Translations under genes and position numbers: made by a program | Notes under the pieces: model-generated | Database searches by the model: none | What the model was told of the DNA's origin: nothing | The model's input: only the letters and a program-made list of their open reading frames with translations | Shown here: in pieces, positions 33,584 to 41,858 of the stretch | How positions within the stretch are numbered: the stretch's first letter is position 1 | Layout of the letters: every line of letters starts with the position of its first letter | Assembly (NCBI GenBank): GCA_913019905.1 | Contig: CAJVZD010000036.1 | Span: 1 to 47,112, forward strand | Reading direction: 5' to 3' | Source of the DNA: an uncultured Cellvibrionales bacterium | GTDB lineage: Bacteria > Pseudomonadota > Gammaproteobacteria > Pseudomonadales > Dasaniaceae | Length of the DNA: 47,112 nucleotides

Positions 33584-35584
33584 ATGTTTAATAAAGTTCT
33601 CATCGCCAATCGCGGCGAAATTGCGGTGCGCATCATTAACAGTGTCAAAGACGCCGGTTATCTTTCAGTCGCGGTTTTTTCCGAAGCGGATCGCGAAGCC
33701 ATTCATGTACAAATTGCAGACGAGTCGGTGTGTATCGGCCCGGCGCAAGTGAATCAATCGTATCTCGTGATAGAAAATATTCTAGCGGCCGCCAGAAAGA
33801 CCGGTGCCGACGCCATTCACCCGGGTTATGGGTTTCTTTCCGAAAACGCCGACTTTGCCCGCGCTTGTAAGGCGGAGGGTATTGTCTTTATAGGGCCTTC
33901 TCCGGAGGCTATCGATCTGATGGGTAACAAACGCGTTGCGAAAACCCGAATGATAGATGCGGGTGTACCCTGCATTCCCGGTTACCAGGGAGAAGATCAA
34001 TCCGACGCGGTGCTGTTGGAAAAAGCTAAGGAAATTGGTTATCCGTTAATGGTAAAAGCGGCGGCGGGAGGCGGCGGTCGCGGCATGCGTTTTCAAATGT
34101 CAGAAGACGGCCTCGAAGAGGCGATCAGATCTGCACGCAGTGAAGCGCTGAATGCGTTTGGTTCCGACGAATTGATTCTGGAACGCGCAGTCATTAGTGG
34201 CCGTCATATCGAGATACAAGTTGCCGCTGATGCTTCGGGGCAGGTTGTTTATCTTCACGAACGCGACTGCTCAATACAGCGCCGTCATCAAAAGGTAATC
34301 GAAGAAGCACCGTCACCGTTTGTCGACGAAAAACTACGGCATCTCATGGGTCAAGCTGCCGTGAACGCCACCGCTGCCTGTCATTACCAAGGTGTCGGAA
34401 CAGTAGAGTTTTTAGTTGATAAAGATCAGTCTTTTTACTTTTTGGAAATGAACACTCGATTACAAGTTGAGCATCCCGTGACCGAATTGATCACGGGTGT
34501 CGATCTGGTTGACTGGCAGTTACAAATTGCTTCCGGAGACCCACTGCCACTATCTCAAGATGAGATTCCTCTCGAAGGTCACGCGATGGAGGCGCGTCTC
34601 TATGCTGAAGATCCGGCCCATGGTTTTATGCCGCAGACGGGTAAAATTCATGTGTGGAAGGAGTCGGAAGGTGAAGGATTGCGCAACGACCACTGCGTCC
34701 AATCCGGTGGAGAAGTAAGCCCCTACTACGACCCCATGTTAGCTAAAATCATTTCATGGGGGCCAACCCGCGAGGCGGCACGAAGGAGATTACAGCGTTC
34801 ATTGAACGAAACACACCTGCTAGGTGTAACGACTAATAAAGCTTTCCTTAATCAGATATTAGCTGACGAACGCTTTATTAGCGGAGCCGCTACCACGGCG
34901 TTTATTGATGATGAGACACTTGAAAAAGCGTCTCACGCTGCTAAGCCTAACGATAGTAATCTGGCTCTGGCCTCCGTCCTGTTTCTGATTGATCAAGCGA
35001 CCGACGGAAGTTTTGAAGATGTTGTCGGGTGGAGCTGGTCGAATGCTTCCGGCATGGAAGTCAGGCAGCGACTCACAACCGAAGAATCTGACGATTTGAT
35101 TGGGCTTAGCTTTAATGGCCTCGATTTCACTGCCAGTTTTAACGACGCGGTACATGAAATCACTATTCACGGAATTATCGATTCAGAAGTCACTGTTACC
35201 ATCGATGGCATTCGACGCAGGGCTCAGTATGCGGTCGACAATAATACCTTGTGGCTGGATGCGTCGGGACAAACACTGGAAATAGTTAACCGTACATATC
35301 AACCGGCAATGTCTAGTGACGAAGCCGGCAATGGGCGCATCGTTGCCAATACCGAAGGTCTGGTTATTGCGGTAGCGGCCGAGAAAGGGGCCCGCGTTGC
35401 CAAAGGTGATTTGTTGGTTGTTATTGAAGCGATGAAAATGGAACACCGCCTCGTTGCGGATGGCGATGGCGTTGTACGAGAAGTCAGTGCGCAGGCAAAT
35501 ACGCAGGTAAAGAAAGGGCAAGTCATGGTCGAACTGACCTTAGATGACAACGTTAATGAGAACGAAAGTGAGGAGCAGTCGTGA
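33584..35584 (+). CDS. Acyl-CoA carboxylase, biotin carboxylase/BCCP subunit (GCC/MCC-like)
   Basis: A 666-residue alpha subunit of a biotin-dependent carboxylase. MFNKVLIANRGEIAVR opens the biotin carboxylase domain; GGGGRGMR near 163, HERDCSIQRRHQK near 225 and EMNTRLQVEHPVTE near 292 are all canonical. The end has the biotinyl domain, IEAMKMEH, with Lys618 as the modified lysine. The ATG at 33584 is chosen because the family sequence begins there; the frame is open further upstream inside the hydratase gene. Its stop overlaps the start of the carboxyltransferase gene by four bases (GTGA), so the two are translationally coupled. It resembles AtuF/LiuD, the carboxylation module for geranoyl-CoA or 3-methylcrotonyl-CoA. 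Confidence 0.93.
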   Translation: MFNKVLIANRGEIAVRIINSVKDAGYLSVAVFSEADREAIHVQIADESVCIGPAQVNQSYLVIENILAAARKTGADAIHPGYGFLSENADFARACKAEGIVFIGPSPEAIDLMGNKRVAKTRMIDAGVPCIPGYQGEDQSDAVLLEKAKEIGYPLMVKAAAGGGGRGMRFQMSEDGLEEAIRSARSEALNAFGSDELILERAVISGRHIEIQVAADASGQVVYLHERDCSIQRRHQKVIEEAPSPFVDEKLRHLMGQAAVNATAACHYQGVGTVEFLVDKDQSFYFLEMNTRLQVEHPVTELITGVDLVDWQLQIASGDPLPLSQDEIPLEGHAMEARLYAEDPAHGFMPQTGKIHVWKESEGEGLRNDHCVQSGGEVSPYYDPMLAKIISWGPTREAARRRLQRSLNETHLLGVTTNKAFLNQILADERFISGAATTAFIDDETLEKASHAAKPNDSNLALASVLFLIDQATDGSFEDVVGWSWSNASGMEVRQRLTTEESDDLIGLSFNGLDFTASFNDAVHEITIHGIIDSEVTVTIDGIRRRAQYAVDNNTLWLDASGQTLEIVNRTYQPAMSSDEAGNGRIVANTEGLVIAVAAEKGARVAKGDLLVVIEAMKMEHRLVADGDGVVREVSAQANTQVKKGQVMVELTLDDNVNENESEEQS

Positions 35585-37230
35585 ACCCAATTCAGTCAAA
35601 TATTGATACGAACAGCACCGAATATGCGGAAAACGTCGAGTATATGACGGACTACGTAGCAAAAGTCCGACATATTGAAAGCCAAATACGTTTGGGAGAA
35701 GAGCGTTACAGAGCGCGTGCCACCAAGAAAGGTAAGTTATTGCCTCGAGAGCGTCTGGCTCATCTGCTCGATCCGGGAGCGCCTTTTCTGGAGTTGAACT
35801 CCATCGCAGGTTACCAAATGATGGGAGATACCGACGGTACAACCGCTGGAGGTAATCTCATTATGGGCATCGGATTTGTAAAAGGGCGACGTGTTCTCGT
35901 TATGGTCTGGAACTATGCTATTAAAGGCGGCACGATCAACACAGCGACCAATAAGAAAAATCTGCGTTTGCAGGAAATTTCTTTTCAGACTCGTCTGCCG
36001 ATTATTTGTCTCAATGAAAGCGGCGGCGGCAATTTGGCTGGAGGTGATGGGCCGCCCGATCCGTGGGGACCGCTTGGATTTATTTCCGGTGGACGAGTGT
36101 ACTGTCAGCAAGCGCAGTTGTCGGCGGCAGGTATCCCGCAAATCACAGTGGCACACGGCAATGCAACCGCAGGCGGTGCTTACAACGTCGCGTTGGCAGA
36201 TTACATTGTTTTGGTTCGCGAACAAACGCACCTGTTTCTTGCGGGTCCTCCACTGCTCAAGGCCGCGACCGGTGAGATCGCTAATCACGAAGATCTGGGT
36301 GGCGCCGAGATGCACGCGAGTCTTGCCGGAACCGGTGAGTACCTGGCGGAAAATGACGCCGACGGAATTCGCATTGCGCGAGATGTAACAGACCAGCTGC
36401 CACCGGGAGCCGGTAGAACGCTGCTCCGGGATAAGGAGCCGGAAGAGCCTCTCTATGCGAAGCAGGAATTGATGGGAATCGTGCCTACCGATAAGCGTGT
36501 TCCCTATGACATGAAAGAAGTGGTTGCGCGTATTGTCGATGGTTCCAAATTTCTGGAGTTCAAAGCAGAATTTGGATCGGAAACCGTTTGTGGCCATGTT
36601 TATATCGATGGTTGGCGCTGTGGCGTTATCACCAATAACGGGCCAATTACACCTCAGGGTGCATTGAAGGCCGCGCAGTTTTTACAGTTGTGTGACCAGT
36701 CTAATACGCCGATGTTGTTTCTTCATAATACCACCGGGTTCTTGGTCGGCATTGATGCGGAACAAAACGGACAGGTTAAACACGGTTCGAAAATGATTCA
36801 GGCTGTTGCCAACTTCCGTCCACCGAAAATTACGATTGTGGTCGGTAATTCCTATGGAGCGGGCAACTATGCCATGTGCTCTCACTCGCTAAAACCGGCC
36901 TTTTGCTTTTCCTGGCCGACTGCCCGAACTGCTGTTATGGGTGGTGCGCAGGCGGCCAAAGTAATGACGATTGTGACCGAGGATCGTTACGCCGCCAAGG
37001 GTGAGGAAGTGCCTGAGGCCGTCCGCAAAGGTCTTGAAGAACAAAGCTTGCGTATTGAGACCGGGATGGAAATCGCCTCTGAGGCCATATTTACATCAGC
37101 GCATATGATGGACGACGGTCTGATTGACCCGCGTGATACACGCCATGTCGTGTCATTTTGCCTTGCCACGATATTTGAAACACCAAATCGTGATACAGAG
37201 CCTAATAGTTTTGGCGTTATGCGTCTCTAA
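35581..37230 (+). CDS. Acyl-CoA carboxyltransferase (MCC/GCC-type beta subunit)
   Basis: A 549-residue carboxyltransferase of the methylcrotonyl/geranyl-CoA carboxylase branch: RERLAHLLDPGAPFLELNSIAGY, then ESGGGNLAGGDG, GIPQITVAHGNATAGGAYNVALADY, EDLGGAEMHASLAGTGEYLAENDADG, GNSYGAGNYAMCSHS and WPTARTAVMGGAQAAKVM. The HGNATAGGAY/GGAEMHA wording looks closer to geranyl-CoA carboxylase (AtuC) than to LiuB, but this is from memory and an alignment is needed. It starts with GTG overlapping the alpha subunit. It would carboxylate the gamma carbon of a branched enoyl-CoA. The next gene, an acyl-CoA dehydrogenase, starts 88 bases on. Confidence 0.92.
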   Translation: MNPIQSNIDTNSTEYAENVEYMTDYVAKVRHIESQIRLGEERYRARATKKGKLLPRERLAHLLDPGAPFLELNSIAGYQMMGDTDGTTAGGNLIMGIGFVKGRRVLVMVWNYAIKGGTINTATNKKNLRLQEISFQTRLPIICLNESGGGNLAGGDGPPDPWGPLGFISGGRVYCQQAQLSAAGIPQITVAHGNATAGGAYNVALADYIVLVREQTHLFLAGPPLLKAATGEIANHEDLGGAEMHASLAGTGEYLAENDADGIRIARDVTDQLPPGAGRTLLRDKEPEEPLYAKQELMGIVPTDKRVPYDMKEVVARIVDGSKFLEFKAEFGSETVCGHVYIDGWRCGVITNNGPITPQGALKAAQFLQLCDQSNTPMLFLHNTTGFLVGIDAEQNGQVKHGSKMIQAVANFRPPKITIVVGNSYGAGNYAMCSHSLKPAFCFSWPTARTAVMGGAQAAKVMTIVTEDRYAAKGEEVPEAVRKGLEEQSLRIETGMEIASEAIFTSAHMMDDGLIDPRDTRHVVSFCLATIFETPNRDTEPNSFGVMRL

Positions 37231-37235
37231 CGATT

Positions 37236-37278
37236 ATTGTTGGCGTTTTTATTGTCGTCATAATTGTTAGCGTTTTTA
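37236..37278. repeat. Short direct repeat behind the carboxyltransferase
   Basis: ATTGTTGGCGTTTTTA at 37236-37251 recurs with one change as ATTGTTAGCGTTTTTA at 37263-37278. It lies between the carboxyltransferase stop and the acyl-CoA dehydrogenase start. Confidence 0.5.
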
Positions 37279-37318
37279 AGCGAAATAGATTAGCTACTTA
37301 AATATAAGGATCAGGAAA

Positions 37319-38524
37319 ATGAATGAAGAATTACCAGATCTTGAGGACTTTACAAAAGAAGTTCACGAGTGGGTTACCAACAATAAGCCAGAGACACCCG
37401 ATTTTCTATTGCCTCAAACATTTATGGAAGTTGGAACAGATGAACAGTTCCAATACCTAAAAGCCTGGCAAATGAAAGTGTATGAAGCGGGCTATTTGGG
37501 TATGTCCTGGCCGAAAGAATACGGCGGTCGCAGCATGCCGCAGGTTTATCAAGATATTGTGACTCGAGAATTGGTTGACCAAAGTACTCCGTTTATGGTG
37601 AATACACTCGGTCTTAACTGGGCGGGACCACTCATCTTACATATGGGCTCGGAAGAGCAAAAGCAAGCATATATCCAAAAGATTCTGTCTACCGAAGAAA
37701 TCTGGTGCCAAGGCTTTTCGGAACCAGACAACGGCTCCGATCTCGGCAACGCACAGCTTAAAGCCGTGCGCGATGGCGACGAATTTGTTCTCAATGGCTC
37801 AAAAATTTGGACGACACTGGGCACTCAAGCTACACGCATGATTTTGCTTGCTAGGACAAACCCCAAATCTGAGAATAAATATAAAGGTCTAACGTTTTTC
37901 CTTTCACCTATGCATGTCGAAGGAATTGAACCGCGCCCTATTCAGAAACTGACTAATGAATACGGATTCTGTCAAACCTTTTTTAACGACGCACGTATTC
38001 CTGCGGATTGTATTATTGGTAATGAAGGGGAAGGTTGGCTGGTTGCCATGAAAACATTGATGTTTGAACGCGGCGCAGAGGGCGGTCAGGCCGGTGGTCA
38101 CACTTCCATGAAAACCACGGTTGACGAAGTGGTCGATCTTGCTCAGCGCACTTATCGCGACGGGCAGCTTTCTACTCAGGACCCGGTGGTTCGCGATGAG
38201 CTGGTCAATTTGATCATGGATTCAAGGGCAATGACGCTCAATGGCGCACGAAGTAAAATTCCCGCTCTCAACTCCGAGCGCCCAACATCGATATCGATGG
38301 CAGGAAAGTTATTGGCAACCGAATTTAATAAGAAAATGGGTGACGTTGCCACGTCATTGCAAGGCAGCAACGCACTGTATTTTGTTGGTGATGATAATGC
38401 GATTGACGGTGCGCGTTGGCAGAGGTCCTATTTTAATGCCTTCTCCGGAACAATCGGTGGTGGTACTACCCAAATTCAGAAAAACATTATCGGTGAGCGG
38501 GTTCTTGGCCTGCCGAAGGCATAG
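37319..38524 (+). CDS. Acyl-CoA dehydrogenase, long subunit of first pair
   Basis: A 401-residue acyl-CoA dehydrogenase: WQMKVYEAGYLGMSWPKEYGG at the N-terminus, SEPDNGSDLGNAQLKAV with the FAD-contact Ser near 134, GFCQTFFNDARIPADCIIGNEGEGWLVAM and the C-terminal SGTIGGGTTQIQKNIIGERVLGLP. In the usual family the catalytic Glu sits just before the GT of EGT; here that position is Gly, as in the FadE-type steroid/terpenoid dehydrogenases where the base lies elsewhere. The stop is nine bases before the next dehydrogenase, whose end is diverged, so the two likely form an alpha2beta2 enzyme. Probably acts on a branched or cyclic acyl-CoA. Confidence 0.92.
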   Translation: MNEELPDLEDFTKEVHEWVTNNKPETPDFLLPQTFMEVGTDEQFQYLKAWQMKVYEAGYLGMSWPKEYGGRSMPQVYQDIVTRELVDQSTPFMVNTLGLNWAGPLILHMGSEEQKQAYIQKILSTEEIWCQGFSEPDNGSDLGNAQLKAVRDGDEFVLNGSKIWTTLGTQATRMILLARTNPKSENKYKGLTFFLSPMHVEGIEPRPIQKLTNEYGFCQTFFNDARIPADCIIGNEGEGWLVAMKTLMFERGAEGGQAGGHTSMKTTVDEVVDLAQRTYRDGQLSTQDPVVRDELVNLIMDSRAMTLNGARSKIPALNSERPTSISMAGKLLATEFNKKMGDVATSLQGSNALYFVGDDNAIDGARWQRSYFNAFSGTIGGGTTQIQKNIIGERVLGLPKA

Positions 38525-38533
38525 GTGGTGACG

Positions 38534-39658
38534 ATGAGCAAAGAATCAGAAATTAATTTTACCGAAGAGCAAGCACAGCTACTCGAAATCGCCGAGAATT
38601 TTAGCAAAGACAAAGCTCCGATAGCCGCCGTTCGTGCCCAAATAGATATTGAAGAGGGTTGTGATCCCGCTATTTGGAAGGAAATGGCCGAACTCGGTTG
38701 GTTGGGTATCGCCATTCCAGAGGAGTTTGGTGGCTCGGGATTAGGAATGGGAGAAGTGGTTAGCATTACCGAACCGATGGGCAGGCAGCTTTTCTCTACG
38801 CCATTTATCTCAACAACGTTAGCGGCCCAGTTATTACTGGATGCGGGAACCGAGGCGCAACAAAAAGCCTATTTACCTCGCATTGCTGAAGGTTCCATTA
38901 CGTCGATAGCAACATCGGAAGAGCACGGTGATTGGGACTTAACGCATATAAGCTGCACTGCTACAGCAGATGGTGACTCATTGAAACTGGCGGGCACAAA
39001 AACCCTGGTGACCGATGCAAAAGATGCGGAAACCATTATCGCTACGGTGAAGTATGCTGGTTCTAGTTGTTTGGTCCTGATTGATCGCGCAGCCTTAGAC
39101 GATGCAGTCTTGGTTCGCGAGAAGGTACTCGATCAAACGCGCCGATGTTTTCGTATTAGTTTGGATGGCGTTACCGTTCCGCTGAGTAATCTGCTCGATG
39201 TAAAAAGGTCCAGTGCCGCTCTGACTAGGCATCATAAACTGTCCTGTTTGCTATTGGCCGCTGAAGCATGTGGCGGTATCGCAGGGGCGATGGATGTGAC
39301 TCTGGAGTACTTAAAAACGCGTAAGCAGTTTGAGCGATACATTGGTTCTTACCAGTCGCTGAAACACACAATGGTAGACATTTTATTAGGCATGGAAGCG
39401 GCCCGATCTTTTCTCTATCACGCAGCAACCGTCATTGATGACGGCGAGCTGGGAGAAATAGCCGTTCGAATGGCTAAAGCAAAAGCGGGTGAAGTATTTT
39501 CTTATGCCGGAGATCGTGCGATTCAATTTCACGGTGGTTTTGGCTTTACCTTCGAATGCGACGCCCAGCTGTTTAGACGTCGCGCTTTTTGGACAGAAAA
39601 CCAGTCGGGCGACGCGATCTATCACAGAAAACGATTAGCCAATTTGTTATTAGACTAA
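38534..39658 (+). CDS. Acyl-CoA dehydrogenase, short subunit of first pair
   Basis: A 374-residue acyl-CoA dehydrogenase-fold protein. Its N-terminal part (LEIAENFSKDKAPIAAV, MAELGWLGIAIPEEFGGSGLGMGEV) is typical, but the FAD/substrate segment reads TSEEHGDWDL instead of SEPxxGSD, and the C-terminal motif after HGGFGFTFECDAQLFRRR lacks the EGT element. Such diverged dehydrogenases pair with a normal one in steroid catabolism (FadE26/27, FadE28/29 types). I take the ATG at 38534 behind AGGTGG; GTG codons at 38525 and 38528 are alternatives. A terminator follows at 39679. Confidence 0.9.
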   Translation: MSKESEINFTEEQAQLLEIAENFSKDKAPIAAVRAQIDIEEGCDPAIWKEMAELGWLGIAIPEEFGGSGLGMGEVVSITEPMGRQLFSTPFISTTLAAQLLLDAGTEAQQKAYLPRIAEGSITSIATSEEHGDWDLTHISCTATADGDSLKLAGTKTLVTDAKDAETIIATVKYAGSSCLVLIDRAALDDAVLVREKVLDQTRRCFRISLDGVTVPLSNLLDVKRSSAALTRHHKLSCLLLAAEACGGIAGAMDVTLEYLKTRKQFERYIGSYQSLKHTMVDILLGMEAARSFLYHAATVIDDGELGEIAVRMAKAKAGEVFSYAGDRAIQFHGGFGFTFECDAQLFRRRAFWTENQSGDAIYHRKRLANLLLD

Positions 39659-39678
39659 GTTTCCTAATGAGTATCTGG

Positions 39679-39702
39679 CGGGCCTTTGATAGGTCCGTTT
39701 TT
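39679..39702 (+). terminator. Intrinsic terminator after first dehydrogenase pair
   Basis: CGGGCCT (39679-39685) pairs with AGGTCCG (39691-39697), with one G-U pair and a five-base loop, and is followed by a run of five T. It lies 20 bases after the stop at 39658, so some transcripts probably end here before the SDR gene. Confidence 0.65.
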
Positions 39703-39754
39703 CGTTTCCCTCTATCTAACATTTTTAATATTTTCGCGATTCAAGGAGTTTTTT

Positions 39755-40555
39755 ATGTCTGACCGTTTACAGGATAAAGTTGCAATTGTTACCGGAGGTA
39801 CCAGCGGTATTGGAGAGGCAACAGCTGAGTTATTCATTGCCTCTGGTGCGACCGTAGTATTGACAGGGCGTTCTGAAGAGAAAGGTCAGGCGATAGCCGA
39901 CCGGCTTGGCGATCGCGCTTTTTATATGCGCGCAGATGTGTCGAAAGAGGAAGATATAAAAACCACGGTTTCGCAAACGGTAGAAAGGTTCGGAAAGTTG
40001 GACATTCTGTTCAACAACGCCGGCGGACCAACCGCGGGAAATGTCGACGATATTTCTGCCAGCGACATTAACTACGGCGTTGATTTACTTTTGAGTAGCG
40101 TCATATTAGGTATTCGTTATGCGATAGAACCCATGAAGGCCAATGGCGGGGGTGTCATCATTAATAACACGAGTATCGCCGGGATACGATACGGTCAGGG
40201 TAATATTCTTTACGCCGCATTAAAGGCGGGCGTGACTCATTACACTAAGATGGCAGGGGTCGATCTGGGGCCTTTGGGTATCCGGGTCAATTGTATTTCT
40301 CCAGGCGCTATTGCAACGCCGATATTCTGGGGCGGTTCTGCTGTTGCCAATACCAAGTCCGACGAAAGTAATGCCCGTAAATTGGAAAAACTAAAAGCCA
40401 ATTTAGCCAATGCTACACCGCTGCAAAAAACCGGTTTGCCCGAAGATATCGCACAAGCGGCGTTATTCTTGGCCAGTGATGAAGGTCGCTTTATCAATAG
40501 CCACGATTTGGTTGTCGACGGTGGACGCACGTCTATGTTCGCCGAACCACACTAA
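39755..40555 (+). CDS. Short-chain dehydrogenase/reductase
   Basis: A 266-residue classical SDR: VAIVTGGTSGIGEATAELF binds NAD(P) by TGxxxGIG, LFNNAGG is the NNAG motif, NNTSIAGIRYGQGNILYAALKAG contains the catalytic Ser and the Tyr/Lys region in an altered form (LYAALKAG rather than YxASK; Tyr and Lys are both present at the right spacing), and VNCISPGAIATPIF follows. It would oxidise a hydroxyacyl-CoA or alcohol. I take the ATG at 39755 preceded by AAGGAG; an in-frame start 23 codons upstream lies inside the terminator region. It parallels AtuB/AtuG of the atu cluster. Confidence 0.92.
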   Translation: MSDRLQDKVAIVTGGTSGIGEATAELFIASGATVVLTGRSEEKGQAIADRLGDRAFYMRADVSKEEDIKTTVSQTVERFGKLDILFNNAGGPTAGNVDDISASDINYGVDLLLSSVILGIRYAIEPMKANGGGVIINNTSIAGIRYGQGNILYAALKAGVTHYTKMAGVDLGPLGIRVNCISPGAIATPIFWGGSAVANTKSDESNARKLEKLKANLANATPLQKTGLPEDIAQAALFLASDEGRFINSHDLVVDGGRTSMFAEPH

Positions 40556-40604
40556 CATTGCCTCAATAGATCATTTTAGTAGGTAGGCCTTAGAGGAAAA
40601 TATT

Positions 40605-41816
40605 ATGGATTTCAAATTTAACGCGAAGGAACAAGCTTTTTATGAAGAGCTTGATGAATTCCTTACCAGTGAGCTACCCGCTGACTGGGGAAATAAACCG
40701 GTCAGGTGGCCACACGACTACGCCGAAAGCCCGATGAAATCTGAAGAAGATTATGAAGTTGCTAAGTCCTTCATCAAAAAGGTGGTCGATAAAGGCTGGT
40801 TTACTATTTCCTGGCCCAAGGAATACGGGGGGCAGGGTTATACGAACATAGAGCAAGCAATTTACGATGAGCGTATGAGTTATCACCGCGCACCTGGCGG
40901 TTCTAGCGGATCAATTGCGGCGGGTATTGTCGGACCGATGTTGCTGCGTATTGGTACCTTGGAACAGCAGAAACAATGGATTCCAAAAATTGCAAACGCT
41001 GAAATGACGATGTGGCTCGGCTATAGTGAACCCAATGCGGGTTCCGATCTGGGAGCCGTTAGAACGAGCGCCGTTGAAGATGGTGATCACTATGTATTAA
41101 ACGGACAAAAATGTTGGTCCAGTGGTGCCCATAAGGCGGATTATTCATGGATGATTGTGCGTACCGATCCGGAAGCAAGAAAGCATCAAGGTGTTAGTTT
41201 CTTTATTGTCGACAATAAAGCACCGGGAATTACGATGAAGCCGGTTTATAACATTTTGGGAGATCATTCTTTTAACGAAGTGTTTATGGACGATGTCAGA
41301 ATACCCAAAGAAAACCTCATCGGTGGAAAAAACAAAGGCTTTTATCATCTGATGAAAGCCCTGGATTTTGAGAGGATTACGCTCGTTGGCATTGGTGGTT
41401 TTAAGCGAATGTTTGAGGAGTTACTGGACTACGTTAAGTCCCATGACCGTAACGGTGAGCCGATGGCAAAGATCCCATCAGTAAGGGCTAAGTTAGCTGA
41501 AATAGCGACAAAAATTGAAGTAGGCTATTTGCTTCTATGGCGCACCGCAGAGATGTTAGATCGCGATCAGGATCCAAACGTTGAGTCGTCGGCGTTAAAA
41601 GTGGTTTCAACGGAACTGGCGCGAGATATGGCCGAAGTCGCGATGGAAATCCTAGGTCCCTATGGCCAACTCACGGAGGAATCAGAATGGTCTCCGATAA
41701 GAGCAATGGTGTCGCGAGGATTTTTAGAAAGCATCTCTGCGACCATCGGCGCGGGCACTTCCGAAATACAACGCAATATCATCGCTCAACGAGGTTTAGG
41801 CTTGCCGAGGGTTTAG
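40605..41816 (+). CDS. Acyl-CoA dehydrogenase, long subunit of second pair
   Basis: A 403-residue acyl-CoA dehydrogenase: FYEELDEFLTSELP, WFTISWPKEYGGQGYTNIEQAI, GYSEPNAGSDLGAVRTSAV near residue 141, FNEVFMDDVRIPKENLIGGKNKGFYHLMKAL and the C-terminal ATIGAGTSEIQRNIIAQRGLGLP. Like the long subunit at 37319 it has GAGT rather than EGT at the usual catalytic Glu. It starts 49 bases after the SDR and is followed after 42 bases by a diverged partner, so this looks like a second heteromeric pair. Probably acts on a related branched acyl-CoA at another chain position. Confidence 0.92.
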   Translation: MDFKFNAKEQAFYEELDEFLTSELPADWGNKPVRWPHDYAESPMKSEEDYEVAKSFIKKVVDKGWFTISWPKEYGGQGYTNIEQAIYDERMSYHRAPGGSSGSIAAGIVGPMLLRIGTLEQQKQWIPKIANAEMTMWLGYSEPNAGSDLGAVRTSAVEDGDHYVLNGQKCWSSGAHKADYSWMIVRTDPEARKHQGVSFFIVDNKAPGITMKPVYNILGDHSFNEVFMDDVRIPKENLIGGKNKGFYHLMKALDFERITLVGIGGFKRMFEELLDYVKSHDRNGEPMAKIPSVRAKLAEIATKIEVGYLLLWRTAEMLDRDQDPNVESSALKVVSTELARDMAEVAMEILGPYGQLTEESEWSPIRAMVSRGFLESISATIGAGTSEIQRNIIAQRGLGLPRV

Positions 41817-41858
41817 TAAAGTGGCGACATTTTACTGGTAACCGTTTAGGAGAAAAAT

